A DNA stretch of 64,000 nt from Kineococcus aurantiacus. Its GTDB lineage: Bacteria > Actinomycetota > Actinomycetes > Actinomycetales > Kineococcaceae. Of the stretch, positions 55,368 through 64,000 are shown one piece after another (the stretch's first letter is position 1; each line of letters opens with the position of its first letter). A program made the translations under genes and the position numbers. The notes below the pieces were generated by a model that saw only the letters and a list, made by a program, of their open reading frames with translations, ran no database searches and was not told the origin of the DNA. The DNA lies in the NCBI RefSeq assembly GCF_013409345.1, contig NZ_JACCBB010000001.1, positions 2,790,001-2,854,000 of the forward strand, read 5' to 3'.

Positions 55368-57533
55368 GTGGCCCGGTCCGAGTCCGATCAGCTCGAGGTG
55401 GCGCCGCGCCGGCGCCCCTCGGTCCGTTCCGTGGTGGTGTGGACGGCCGTGGCCGTCGTGGGCGCCGCCTGCTGGACGGTCCTCGCCCTGGCCCGGGGCG
55501 AGGACGTCAACGCGCTGTGGGTCCTCTTCGCGGCCCTGGCGTCGTACGCCATCGCGTACCGCTTCTACTCCCGCTTCATCACCGACCGGGTGCTGCGGGC
55601 CGACGACCGCCGCGCGACCCCGGCCGAGCGGTACGAGAACGGCGTCGACTTCGAGGTGACCGACCGGCGGGTGCTCTTCGGGCACCACTTCGCCGCCATC
55701 GCCGGTGCCGGACCGCTCGTGGGCCCCGTCCTGGCCGCCCAGATGGGCTACCTGCCCGGGACGATCTGGATCGTCGTCGGCGTGATCTTCGCCGGGGCCG
55801 TGCAGGACCTGACCGTCCTGTTCTTCTCCATGCGCCGCGGCGGCAAGAGCCTGGGGCAGATGGTGCGCGAGGAGATCGGCCTCGTCGGCGGCGTCGCCGC
55901 GCTGATCGCGGTCTTCGCCATCATGGTCATCATCCTGGCCGTGCTGGCGCTCATCGTCGTCAACGCCCTCGCCGAGTCGCCCTGGGGCGTCTTCTCCATC
56001 GCGCTGACCGTGCCCATCGCCCTCTTCATGGGCGTCTACCTGCGGTTCCTGCGGCCCGGTCGCGTGCTGGAGGCGACCGGGATCGGGGTCGTGCTGCTGC
56101 TGCTCGCCGTCGTCGGCGGCGGCTACGTCGAGCGCTGGGGGCTGGCGGAGTCGCTGACCCTGTCGCCCGAGACGCTCGTCGTCGCGCTCGTCGTCTACGG
56201 GTTCGTGGCCTCGGTCCTGCCCGTGTGGCTGCTGCTGACCCCGCGCGACTACCTCTCGACGTTCATGAAGGTCGGCGTCATCGCCCTGCTGGCCCTCAGC
56301 CTCGTCGTGGCCCGCCCCGTCCTGGCCAACGACGCCGTCACGTCCTTCGCCCGCGAGGGGAACGGCCCCGTCTTCGCCGGGTCGCTGTTCCCGTTCGTCT
56401 TCATCACCATCGCCTGCGGCGCGCTGTCCGGGTTCCACGCCCTCATCTCCTCCGGCACGACGCCGAAGATGGTCGCCAAGGAGCGGCAGGTCCGGCTCAT
56501 CGGCTACGGCGGGATGCTCACGGAGAGCTTCGTCGCCATCAGCGCCCTCATCGCCGCCTCCGTCATCGACCAGGGGCTCTACTACGCCGTGAACTCCCCG
56601 GCCGGGGCGACGGGCGGGACCGCCGCGTCGGCGGCGGGCTTCGTCTCCGGGCTCGGGTTCACGACGTCCCCCGAGGCCCTGGCCGCCGCGGCGCGGGCCG
56701 TGGGGGAGGAGAGCGTCGTGTCCCGCACGGGCGGGGCGCCCGCCCTGGCCCTGGGCATCTCGCAGGTGTTCCACGAGGCGTTCGGCGGTGGTCTGCAGGC
56801 GTTCTGGTACCACTTCGCGATCATGTTCGAGGCCCTGTTCATCCTCACGGCCGTCGACGCCGGCACCCGCGTCGGCCGGTTCATGCTCCAGGACACCCTG
56901 GGCAACGTGTGGAAGAGGTTCGGCGACCTGTCCTGGCGCCCGGGCAACGTCCTCGCCAGCGCCGTCGTCGTCGGTGCCTGGGGCTACTTCCTCTACACCG
57001 GCGTCACCGACCCCCTGGGCGGCGTCAACCAGCTGTTCCCGCTCTTCGGCATCGCCAACCAGTTGCTCGCCGCCATCGCCCTGACCCTCGTGACGACCCT
57101 GCTCGTCAAGCACGGCCGGGTCCGGTACGCCTGGGTCACCGCGGTGCCGCTCGGCTGGGACCTCGTCACGACGATGACCGCGGGTTACCAGAAGGTGTTC
57201 TCCGACAACCCCGCGATCGGCTACTTCGCCCAGCGCGCCAGGTACGCCGACGCCCTCGCCGCGGGGGACGTGCTGGCCCCCGCGAAGGACGCCGCGCAGA
57301 TGCAGCAGGTCGTGACGAACTCCACCGTCAACGGCGTGCTGCAGGCCCTGTTCGCCCTGCTGGTGCTGGTCGTCGCCGTCAACGCGGCCGTCGTGGTCGT
57401 CCGCGCCCTGCGCGCCGGGGGCCTGCCGACCACGGAGGAACCGGCGGTGGAGTCCCGGCTGGCCGAACCGGCCGGGATCGTCGTCCTGCCCGCCGAGCGC
57501 CGCGCGCTGGAACGGTCGCGGGGGCGGTCGTGA
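55368..57533 (+). CDS. cstA: Carbon starvation protein CstA
   Basis: Large membrane protein of 721 aa with about 16-18 helices, a pyruvate/peptide transporter of the CstA family. YRFYSRFITDRVL, HHFAAIAGAGPLVGPVLAAQ and GFHALISSGTTPKM are family hallmarks, and DAGTRVGRFMLQD lies in the second half. GTG 55368 follows GCGAGGAGGCGGG. The stop overlaps the ybdD start (GTGA). Confidence 0.95.
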   Translation: MARSESDQLEVAPRRRPSVRSVVVWTAVAVVGAACWTVLALARGEDVNALWVLFAALASYAIAYRFYSRFITDRVLRADDRRATPAERYENGVDFEVTDRRVLFGHHFAAIAGAGPLVGPVLAAQMGYLPGTIWIVVGVIFAGAVQDLTVLFFSMRRGGKSLGQMVREEIGLVGGVAALIAVFAIMVIILAVLALIVVNALAESPWGVFSIALTVPIALFMGVYLRFLRPGRVLEATGIGVVLLLLAVVGGGYVERWGLAESLTLSPETLVVALVVYGFVASVLPVWLLLTPRDYLSTFMKVGVIALLALSLVVARPVLANDAVTSFAREGNGPVFAGSLFPFVFITIACGALSGFHALISSGTTPKMVAKERQVRLIGYGGMLTESFVAISALIAASVIDQGLYYAVNSPAGATGGTAASAAGFVSGLGFTTSPEALAAAARAVGEESVVSRTGGAPALALGISQVFHEAFGGGLQAFWYHFAIMFEALFILTAVDAGTRVGRFMLQDTLGNVWKRFGDLSWRPGNVLASAVVVGAWGYFLYTGVTDPLGGVNQLFPLFGIANQLLAAIALTLVTTLLVKHGRVRYAWVTAVPLGWDLVTTMTAGYQKVFSDNPAIGYFAQRARYADALAAGDVLAPAKDAAQMQQVVTNSTVNGVLQALFALLVLVVAVNAAVVVVRALRAGGLPTTEEPAVESRLAEPAGIVVLPAERRALERSRGRS

Positions 57534-57718
57534 GGGGCGCCCTGCGGACGGGCCTGGAGGCGCTGCGCTGGGCCCGTCGCCAGATCGACGGCCAGGACCG
57601 CTGGGAGGCCTACCTGGAGCGCTGCGCCGCCCACGGGCACCCGCCCCTGGACCGGGCGGCGTTCGAGCGGCGGCGCGCCGACGCGAAGGCCGCCGCGCCG
57701 GGGGCCCGGTGCTGCTGA
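57530..57718 (+). CDS. ybdD: YbdD/YjiX family small protein
   Basis: Protein of 62 aa, DUF466 family: a DRWEAYLERCAAHGHPPLDRAAFERRR core replaces the usual YxxYxxHxxxxHPxxPxxxxxEFxR (quoted loosely). It ends in a double Cys. It almost always accompanies cstA, and in Escherichia coli the pair BtsT-YjiX/CstA-YbdD takes up pyruvate. The start overlaps the cstA stop. Confidence 0.82.
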   Translation: MRGALRTGLEALRWARRQIDGQDRWEAYLERCAAHGHPPLDRAAFERRRADAKAAAPGARCC

Positions 57719-57780
57719 ACCGCCGGGGCCGCTGCGCCGTGGTGCCGCCGGGGACCGACCTGAGACGGAGCTGAGACCAG

Positions 57781-58113
57781 ATGTTCGACAGCCGGCGACG
57801 ACGCGGTGACCATCGACGCATGCGACCTGAGCTCCACCGCTACCGGGTGACCGTCATCGCCCACCGGCGCGCGCCGGTGAGCCACCTGCCGGCCGCGCCG
57901 GCGCGCGCCGAGTCCGGGATCGTCCACGTGCGGACCCTGCGGGCCCCGGACCCGGCCCTGGCCCGCGACCTGGCCCTGGTCCACGTGCACGCCGAGTCCG
58001 CGCTGGTCGCCGACGTGCGCGTCGGGGTGGACGCGGTGCTCGTGGAGCGGCTGCGCTGGGGCCGGCCCCCGGTGCGCGAGCTCGACAGCCGCCGGGTCGC
58101 CGTGGTCCGCTGA
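57781..58113 (+). CDS. Hypothetical protein
   Basis: Unrecognised 110-aa protein rich in Arg, Ala and Val with no membrane segment. ATG 57781 has only GGAG 10 nt upstream; ATG 57820 (MRPELHRYRVTV) would give 97 aa and may be the real start. The end is 4 bp before the metallopeptidase start, so the two may be cotranscribed. Reality of the gene rests on frame and spacing only. Confidence 0.45.
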   Translation: MFDSRRRRGDHRRMRPELHRYRVTVIAHRRAPVSHLPAAPARAESGIVHVRTLRAPDPALARDLALVHVHAESALVADVRVGVDAVLVERLRWGRPPVRELDSRRVAVVR

Positions 58114-58117
58114 GGCG

Positions 58118-58474
58118 GTGGTCCAGCTCTCGCGCGAGGAGTTCGAGGAGGCCGTCGCCGACGCCCTCGACACCGTCCCCGCCGACCTGGCGCGGGCCAT
58201 GGACAACGTCGTCGTCCTCGTCGAGGACGACCCGCCGGAGGAGTTCGGGCCGGACCTGCTGGGCCTGTACGAGGGGACGCCGCTGACCGAGCGCGGGTCG
58301 TGGTGGGCCTCCGGTGCCCTGCCGGACCGCATCACCGTCTTCCGCCGCCCCACCCTGGCCATCGCCCGCGACCGCGACGACGTCGTCGCGCAGGTGCGGG
58401 TCACCGTGGTGCACGAGATCGCCCACCACTTCGGGATCGGCGACGCCCGCCTGCACGAGCTGGGCTGGGGCTGA
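58118..58474 (+). CDS. Minimal zincin-like metallopeptidase
   Basis: Protein of 118 aa with a zincin motif HEIAHHFGI (residues 99-107) followed by LHELGW, the PF06262/DUF1025 pattern. The N-terminal SREEFEEAVADALDTVPADL and VVLVEDDPPE are also typical. These small single-domain zincins are common beside housekeeping genes in actinomycetes; substrates are unknown. GTG start. Confidence 0.88.
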   Translation: MVQLSREEFEEAVADALDTVPADLARAMDNVVVLVEDDPPEEFGPDLLGLYEGTPLTERGSWWASGALPDRITVFRRPTLAIARDRDDVVAQVRVTVVHEIAHHFGIGDARLHELGWG

Positions 58475-58596
58475 CCTGCTCCTCCTCGGCTCCGGCGAAC
58501 TCGACCGAGCGGCGCCGGTCCCCGAGGGGAACCCGTCCCGGGCGCGGCCCGCACGCCGCCCGGAATCAGCGCGGCCGGGGCAGGGTTGGAGACCGT

Positions 58597-58914
58597 GTGA
58601 ACATCGACCTGCTCAGCTTCGAGATGGCCCGCGACGCCTTCGACGAGCGCCGGTTCACCGACGCCGTCCGGTCGCTGGAACCCCTGGTGCGCCGGCACCC
58701 CGACGACCGTTCCCTGCGGGAACTGCTCGCCCGCAGCTACTTCGGTGCCGCCATGCTCGGCAAGGCCGAGGAGCAGGCGCGGGACCTGGTGCGCCGCAGC
58801 CCTTCCGACGCGTTCGCGCACCTGCTCCTGTCCCGCGCCCTGGAGCGGCAGAGCCGTCACTCCGAGGCCCGCGGGCACCGCGTGATGGCGCACGTCCTCG
58901 GCGCGGAGGTCTGA
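58597..58914 (+). CDS. Tetratricopeptide-repeat protein
   Basis: Small protein of 105 aa with two to three TPR-like helix pairs (ARDAFDERRFTDAVRSLEPL; RELLARSYFGAAMLGKAEEQ; AHLLLSRALERQSRHSEARG). GTG 58597 has GGAG 5-6 nt upstream. It may mediate protein-protein contacts; no partner is evident. Confidence 0.8.
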   Translation: MNIDLLSFEMARDAFDERRFTDAVRSLEPLVRRHPDDRSLRELLARSYFGAAMLGKAEEQARDLVRRSPSDAFAHLLLSRALERQSRHSEARGHRVMAHVLGAEV

Positions 58915-58936
58915 GCCCGCGGGACACCTGACGGCC

Positions 58937-59716
58937 TCAGACGAGGTCGATCAGGTCCCCGATGCCGTCGACGACCTGGTGCGGCTGGAACGGGAACCGC
59001 CGCACCTGGTCGCGCCGGGTGGAACCGGTGAGGACGAGGAACGTCCGCAGCCCCGCCTCGATGCCCGCCACGACGTCGGTGTCCATCCGGTCCCCGATCA
59101 TGGCGGTCGTCTCCGAGTGCGCCTCGATCCGGTTCATCGCCGACCGGAACATCATCGGGTTCGGTTTGCCGACGAAGTACGGTTCGGCGCCCGTGGCCCG
59201 CGTGATGAGGGCCGCCACGGACCCCGTCGCCGGCAGCGACCCCTCCTTGGAGGGGCCGGTCGCGTCGGGGTTCGTCGCGATGAACCGGGCCCCGGCCTCC
59301 ACGAGCCGGATGGCCTTGGTGATGGCCTCGAACGAGTACGTCCGGGTCTCACCCAGGACCACGTAGTCGGGGTCGGTGTCGGTCGTCGTGTACCCGGCCT
59401 CGTACAGCGCCGTTGTCAGCCCCGACTCCCCGATGACGTACGCCGAACCGCCCGGGAGCTGACGGGACAGGAAGTCCGCCGTCGCCAGCGCCGACGTCCA
59501 GATGTTCTCCTCCGGGACCTCGATCCCGCTGCGCGACAGGCGCGCGGCGAGGTCGCGCGGGGTGAAGATCGAGTTGTTGGTCAGCACCAGGAAGCGGCGG
59601 CTGGAGTCGGCCAGCCGCTGCAGGAACTCCGCGGCGCCCGGCAGGGCGTGCTCCTCGTGCACGAGGACGCCGTCCATGTCGGTCAGCCAGCACTCGATGC
59701 CGTGCGGGGTGCTCAT
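58937..59716 (-). CDS. HAD-IIA family phosphatase (NagD-like)
   Basis: HAD phosphatase of 259 aa with motif I LTDMDGVLVHE, motif II VLTNNS, the large C2 cap, motif III GKPNPMMF and motif IV MIGDRMDTDVVAG. NagD-type enzymes dephosphorylate nucleotides or sugar phosphates. ATG 59716 has GGAGG 8 nt upstream; a GTG at 59731 is in frame. It begins 17 bp after the deoC stop, so the two form a likely operon for deoxyribose/nucleotide metabolism. Confidence 0.9.
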   Translation of the reverse strand: MSTPHGIECWLTDMDGVLVHEEHALPGAAEFLQRLADSSRRFLVLTNNSIFTPRDLAARLSRSGIEVPEENIWTSALATADFLSRQLPGGSAYVIGESGLTTALYEAGYTTTDTDPDYVVLGETRTYSFEAITKAIRLVEAGARFIATNPDATGPSKEGSLPATGSVAALITRATGAEPYFVGKPNPMMFRSAMNRIEAHSETTAMIGDRMDTDVVAGIEAGLRTFLVLTGSTRRDQVRRFPFQPHQVVDGIGDLIDLV

Positions 59717-59732
59717 CTCGTTGCCCTCCACC

Positions 59733-60395
59733 TCAGTCGGTCAAACCGCCCAGGACGGCCGCCGAACCCGACAGCCCCAGCCGCGTCGCGCCCGCGTCCA
59801 GCAGGGCGAGGGCGACCTCGGTGGTCCGGATCCCGCCGCTGGCCTTGATGCCGAGGCGCCCGCCGACGGTGGCGTGCATGACCTCCACCGCGTGGACCGT
59901 CGCCCCGCCGGCCGGGTGGAAACCCGTCGACGTCTTCACGAAGTCGGCCCCCGCGTCCTCGGCGGCCCGGCACACGGCCACCAGCACCTCGTCCGGCAGG
60001 GCCGCCGACTCCACGATGACCTTCAGGACCGTCGGGGACGGCGCGGCCGTGCGGACCGCGGCGATGTCGTCGCGCACGGCGTCGACGTCGCCCGCGAGCG
60101 CTGCGCCGACGTCGATGACCATGTCGACCTCGTGGGCGCCGGCCTGCACCGCGGCCGCGGCCTCGGCGGCCTTCACGGCGCTGGTGTGCTTGCCGGAGGG
60201 GAACCCGGCGACGGTCGCGACGACGAGGTCGCCCGCGTCGGTCAGGGGAAGCATGTTGGGGGACACGCAGACCGCCAGGACGCCGAGCTCTCGGGCGTCG
60301 GCGACCAGGGCCGCGACGTCCGCGGTCGTGGCCTCGGGCTTGAGCAGCGTGTGGTCGACCAGGCGGGCGACCTCGGGACGGGTGCGGGGGCTCAC
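59733..60395 (-). CDS. deoC: Deoxyribose-phosphate aldolase
   Basis: Class I aldolase of 220 aa that splits 2-deoxyribose-5-phosphate into acetaldehyde and glyceraldehyde-3-phosphate. The Schiff-base Lys is in DFVKTSTGF, the second Lys in GIKASGGIR, and [10 protein letters not shown] opens the barrel. GTG 60395 has CAGACT 7 nt upstream, a leaderless arrangement. Confidence 0.95.
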   Translation of the reverse strand: MSPRTRPEVARLVDHTLLKPEATTADVAALVADARELGVLAVCVSPNMLPLTDAGDLVVATVAGFPSGKHTSAVKAAEAAAAVQAGAHEVDMVIDVGAALAGDVDAVRDDIAAVRTAAPSPTVLKVIVESAALPDEVLVAVCRAAEDAGADFVKTSTGFHPAGGATVHAVEVMHATVGGRLGIKASGGIRTTEVALALLDAGATRLGLSGSAAVLGGLTD

Positions 60396-60430
60396 ACCGG
60401 CGAGTCTGCCACCCGGGGCCCGCGGCGGGC

Positions 60431-62755
60431 TCAGGCGCCCGCGGTGACCTCCCGGCCCGCCCGCGGGGCCGACCAGCAGCCGTCCGCGTCCAGCGCGGCG
60501 AACCACGCCGACAGCGCGGCGGCCGGCAGCGGCCGGCTCACGTGGTACCCCTGGGCCAGGTCGCAGCCCGCGGCGCGCAGCCGGCGCAGCACCGCGTCGT
60601 CCTCGACGCCCTCGGCGACCATGGCCAGCCCCAGGGAGTGCGCCAGCGCGACGGTCGACTCCACGATGGCCGCGGTCCGCGGGTCGGTGGCGAGGTTCCG
60701 CGTGAACGAGCGGTCCAGCTTCAGCTCGTCCAGCGGCAGTTCGCGCAGGTACGCCAGCGAGGAGTACCCCGTGCCGTAGTCGTCGATCGAGATGCGGACC
60801 CCCAGTTCCCGCAGCGCCGTCAGCACCGCCACCGACGTGTCCTTGTCGACCATGAACACGCCCTCGGTGATCTCGACGACCAGCGCCGACCCGGGCAGCC
60901 CCACCTCCTCCAGGAGGGCGGCCACCGTCCGCGGCAGGCCGACGTCGAGCAGCTCCGAGGTCGACAGGTTCACGGCCACGCTGAGGTCGAGCCCGCCCTC
61001 CCGCCAGGTCGCGCAGTCGCGCAGCGCCACCCGCAGGACCTGCGCGCTGAGGTCGGCGGACAGGCCGGCGTCCTGGACCAGCGGCAGGAACGCGTCCGGG
61101 GCCAGCAGCCCCCGCTCGGGGTGCTGCCAGCGCACGAGGGCCTCCACGCCCGTCACCCGCCCCGTGGACAGGGCGATCTTGGGCTGGTGGTGCACCACCA
61201 GCTGCCCCTGGGCGATGCCGGTCCGCAGCTCGTCCACCAGCCGCAACCGGTCCCGGCTGCCCTCGTCGAGGGCCTCGGCGTACTGGTGCGTCCGGCCGCC
61301 GTCCGCCTTGGCGCGGTACATCGCCACGTCCGCACGGCGCAGCAGCTCGGCGGCGCTCGCGGTCCCCGGGCCAGCGCTCGCCACGCCGATGCTCGCCCCG
61401 ACGTGGACGCGCACGCCGGACAGGACGAAGGGCTCGGCCAGGGACGCCGACAGGCGGGCCGCCACCTCCCGGCCCCCGCCGTCGGCGCCCGCGCGCACGA
61501 GGACGGCGAACTCGTCCCCGCCGAGGCGGGCCAGCAGGTCCCCGGCGCGCAGCACGGCCGCGAACCGGGCCCCCACCCCGACGAGGAGCTCGTCGCCGGC
61601 GGCGTGCCCGAGGCTGTCGTTGACCTCCTTGAAGCGGTCGAGGTCGACGAGCAGGACGGAGGGCCCGGGCCCGCCGGGCTCCAGGAGGGCGGTGAGGGTC
61701 TCGGTGAACCGGCGCCGGTTGGCCAGGCCCGTCAGCTCGTCGGTGCGCGCCTGGTTGCGGAACACCGTCAGGTCGCGCACCTGGCGGAACGTCACGGCGG
61801 TGCGGGCGATGCTGGTCAGGACGCCCCCGAGGGCCAGCAGGCTCACGAGGAGCGGCACGGGCCGCAGGGTCGCGACGAAGAGCACGGCCACCGACACGAC
61901 CGCGAACCCGGCGGGCACCACGAGGTCGGCCAGGCCGACGGGCCGGGTCAGGTGCCGCTGCGGCGGCTGCCAGGCCGCCGCCGCGATGAGCAGCAGCGGG
62001 ATGGGCCACCCGGCGTCGAGGAGGGTGTTCGGCCGCCAGGTCCCCTCGGCCAGCGCCATCGCGTACGCGGAGTCGGAGACGGCCTGCACGGCGAACCCGG
62101 CGCCCAGCAGCGTCCACACCCGGCCCGGCCGCCAGCCGAAGACGGCGACGACGGACGTCATCATCATGAGCAGCAGCAGGTCGCTGATCGGGTAGGCCAG
62201 ACCGGCCAGGGCGGGCAGCAGCTCGCCGGGGCTCATCCGCACCAGCCGGCCGATGAGCAGCAGGGCCGCCACGGCGCCGCCGGCGAAGGCGGCCAGCAGC
62301 GCGTCCAGCCACACCGTGCGCAGGAGCTGACCCGCCCGGGCGCGCAGCAGCAGCACCACCCCCACGTAGGCCAGGGGGTACAGCAGCAGCCAGGAGGCGT
62401 CGGACACCGAGGGGAACGGGACGACGGGGCGGAACTGGAGCACCGTGTAGTAGGTGAACGACCCCGTGGCGCCGGCCACCACGGCGGCGGCCAGGAACGA
62501 CCAGGCGAGGCGCTCGGCGCGGACCGCCACCGCGCGCCAGAGCGCGACGAGCGCGAACAGCGGCCACATCGCGTTCTTGAGGTAGAGGTCGAACACCGGG
62601 ATCGTCCGGCCGTTCGGCCGGAAGGGGGGCAGCAGGCTGAACAGGTAGAGGGCCACCCCGGCGGTCAGCAGCACCAGGAGCACCCGCACGGGTGCGGGGA
62701 CGACCCAGGTGTCGTCACCGGCCCCCGGGCTCCGGCGTTCCGCGCGTCTGCTCAC
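60431..62755 (-). CDS. Membrane GGDEF-EAL c-di-GMP protein
   Basis: Protein of 774 aa: an N-terminal membrane module of about nine or ten helices (about 20-300), GGDEF domain (about 330-490; [18 protein letters not shown]) and EAL domain (about 505-755; [43 protein letters not shown]). All key cyclase and phosphodiesterase residues are visible, so both activities are possible. The GTG at 62755 was chosen because the helices start soon after; a longer form reaches 62860. Its membrane module resembles that of the next gene. Confidence 0.9.
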   Translation of the reverse strand: MSRRAERRSPGAGDDTWVVPAPVRVLLVLLTAGVALYLFSLLPPFRPNGRTIPVFDLYLKNAMWPLFALVALWRAVAVRAERLAWSFLAAAVVAGATGSFTYYTVLQFRPVVPFPSVSDASWLLLYPLAYVGVVLLLRARAGQLLRTVWLDALLAAFAGGAVAALLLIGRLVRMSPGELLPALAGLAYPISDLLLLMMMTSVVAVFGWRPGRVWTLLGAGFAVQAVSDSAYAMALAEGTWRPNTLLDAGWPIPLLLIAAAAWQPPQRHLTRPVGLADLVVPAGFAVVSVAVLFVATLRPVPLLVSLLALGGVLTSIARTAVTFRQVRDLTVFRNQARTDELTGLANRRRFTETLTALLEPGGPGPSVLLVDLDRFKEVNDSLGHAAGDELLVGVGARFAAVLRAGDLLARLGGDEFAVLVRAGADGGGREVAARLSASLAEPFVLSGVRVHVGASIGVASAGPGTASAAELLRRADVAMYRAKADGGRTHQYAEALDEGSRDRLRLVDELRTGIAQGQLVVHHQPKIALSTGRVTGVEALVRWQHPERGLLAPDAFLPLVQDAGLSADLSAQVLRVALRDCATWREGGLDLSVAVNLSTSELLDVGLPRTVAALLEEVGLPGSALVVEITEGVFMVDKDTSVAVLTALRELGVRISIDDYGTGYSSLAYLRELPLDELKLDRSFTRNLATDPRTAAIVESTVALAHSLGLAMVAEGVEDDAVLRRLRAAGCDLAQGYHVSRPLPAAALSAWFAALDADGCWSAPRAGREVTAGA

Positions 62756-62849
62756 CCCTAGAGGATCGGTCGGTGCGGCGGGCGGGTGAGGGGCCGAACG
62801 GGTTGCGCTCCCCGTCCCGGGCCCGCCGTCCCCGGGCCCACCGCGCCGC

Positions 62850-64000
62850 CTACCGGGCACGCCCGGTGGCGGGGTCGCCCGAGGCCCGCCCCGCCACCTC
62901 GCACCGGTCCCGGCCGGCGGCCTTCGCGGCGTACAGCGCCGCGTCCGCCCGCTGCAGCGTCGCGTCCGCGCTCTCGCCCTCGACCCACCGCGAGACCCCG
63001 ATGGAGCAGGTCTGGCCGTCGGGGACGACGGCGCGCAGCCCGTCGAGCCGGCGCTCGGCCTGCGCGGCCGGGCCGGTGACGACGGCCACGAACTCCTCCC
63101 CGCCCCAGCGGGCGAGGAAGCCGTCGGGGCCCAGGTCCTCCACCCACGCGGCCGCCGCGGACCGCAGGAGGTGGTCGCCGGCCTGGTGCCCGCGCGTGTC
63201 GTTGTAGCGCTTGAAGTGGTCGAGGTCGACGAGCGCCACGAACACGCCGTCGGCGCGGCCGGGCCGGCACAGGCGGGCCAGCTCGTGCTCCAGGGTGCGC
63301 CGGTTGGGCAGGCCCGTCAGGGGGTCGGTCCGCGCGAGGGCCTCCAGCTGCGCGGACTGCGACCGCAGGCGCTGCAGCAGGTCCCACACCCGGGCCACGA
63401 CGAGGGCGATGAGCGCGAGGGACCCGGCGGCCAGCCACCCCACGGCGACGGGCCGGTCCAGCAGGGCCATCACCACGAGCACGGCCGACGGCAGCGACGC
63501 GGCGACCGCCAGCAGGAACAGCCGGGGGGCCGTCAGCCCGCCGGTGGACGGGGACGCCGGCTCGGGGCGCCAGGGCGCGCGCGCGCTGGCGGCGGCGGTG
63601 GCCAGGCCCACGTAGTAGAGCAGCCACAGGGCGTTCAGCACGGGCCCGGAGGTGGTGCCGCCCACGGTGAGCTGCTGCAGGTTCCAGACCACGTCGGCGA
63701 CGATCGTGCTGGTGGTGCTGAGCACGAGCAGCCAGAACGCGGGGGGCCGCGCGCCCGGCCCGGTGACGAGGCGGGCGACGAGGAAGAAGAGCAGGACGTC
63801 GGCCACGGGGTAGGCGGAGCTGACGACCCGGGCCAGCGGCGGCTGGGCGGTGTCCGAGGCCACGGGCAGGACGACGAAGACCCCGAACAGGGTCGCCGCC
63901 GACAGCGACAGGATCGCCGCGTCCAGGAGGCTGCCGCGGTAGCGGCTGCTGGAGCGCTGCCGGTTCAGCGACAGCAGCCCGACCGTCACCGGGACGTAGG
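62850..64000 (-). CDS. Membrane GGDEF diguanylate cyclase (N-terminus outside window)
   Basis: Frame open to the window edge, so the N-terminal helices are missing. The visible 383 codons hold several helices, then a GGDEF domain (RTDPLTGLPNRR, LVDLDHFKRYND, RWGGEEFVAVV) with the GGEEF active site intact. There is no EAL domain. The visible helices align by eye with the second half of the neighbour's membrane module (YRGSLLDAAIL versus [11 protein letters not shown]), suggesting duplication. A GTG at 63989 is internal rather than the start. Confidence 0.87.
   Translation of the reverse strand, partial: YVPVTVGLLSLNRQRSSSRYRGSLLDAAILSLSAATLFGVFVVLPVASDTAQPPLARVVSSAYPVADVLLFFLVARLVTGPGARPPAFWLLVLSTTSTIVADVVWNLQQLTVGGTTSGPVLNALWLLYYVGLATAAASARAPWRPEPASPSTGGLTAPRLFLLAVAASLPSAVLVVMALLDRPVAVGWLAAGSLALIALVVARVWDLLQRLRSQSAQLEALARTDPLTGLPNRRTLEHELARLCRPGRADGVFVALVDLDHFKRYNDTRGHQAGDHLLRSAAAAWVEDLGPDGFLARWGGEEFVAVVTGPAAQAERRLDGLRAVVPDGQTCSIGVSRWVEGESADATLQRADAALYAAKAAGRDRCEVAGRASGDPATGRAR

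Overview
The window is very GC-rich DNA, densely coded on both strands, with almost every gene starting at GTG. It comes from a high-GC actinomycete (Actinomycetota). The markers are a GAF-ANTAR RNA-binding regulator, clpB behind a HAIR-type (HspR) inverted repeat, an Rpf-LysM protein behind a ydaO c-di-AMP riboswitch, and many apparently leaderless genes. A Kineococcus/Kineosporiaceae-like host is my guess, not something the sequence proves. I see no tRNA, rRNA, IS element, phage gene or CRISPR array.

Layout. 1-1318 (-): an exported, bicovalent-flavin BBE-type oxidase, cut by the window edge. 1524-14068 (+): a 12-gene run with many 1-4 bp overlaps. It holds a family-5 peptide ABC transporter (binding protein, two permeases, two ATPases), a DppA-type D-aminopeptidase, an isoaspartyl peptidase/asparaginase, an RpiR regulator, an SDR, a DUF885 metalloprotein, an alpha/beta hydrolase and a ketopantoate-reductase-like enzyme. 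It looks like import and dismantling of unusual peptides (D-amino acid, isoaspartyl or wall-derived). A free-standing MetE-C-terminal-like protein follows.

15235-24307: a 5-oxoproline (pyroglutamate) island. pxpA, a fused pxpB-pxpC and a biotin carboxylase-BCCP run leftward; a GntR regulator runs rightward; then a peptidase C15-like protein (catalytic Cys apparently replaced by Ser) diverges from DUF969-DUF979-DUF2891. The palindrome ATCGTTCAACGAT lies in both promoter regions and ties the two operons into one predicted GntR regulon.

24538-31008: a small unknown gene, clpB, a repeat cluster, a DUF1772-like membrane protein, the ANTAR regulator and prfC. 31027-36435 (-): a polyol operon (HAD phosphatase, mannitol-dehydrogenase-family enzyme, SDR, and a decayed paralogue of the dehydrogenase) under an AraC regulator. 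36485-44163: housekeeping and orphan genes (DUF2000, STAS, DUF1684, xth, pyrE, an RlmA-like methyltransferase, YigZ, two DedA proteins, a thioesterase, an ankyrin protein). 44220-47252: a TOBE-domain regulator and modABC molybdate uptake. 47317-50025: an ABC-2 exporter and a SpoU methyltransferase. 50039-55305: the second repeat cluster, the Rpf protein, an acyltransferase plus an acyl-reductase/HAD fusion, and a nitrilase. 55368-64000: cstA-ybdD, small genes, a NagD-like HAD protein, deoC and two c-di-GMP proteins.

The most unusual structures are two intergenic clusters (27800-27937 and 50039-50172). Each has four head-to-tail copies of a 16-bp unit followed by three inverted copies, and each lies between convergent genes. 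A second genome-style signature is a -10-like hexamer placed 6-8 nt before the start codon of about 20 genes.
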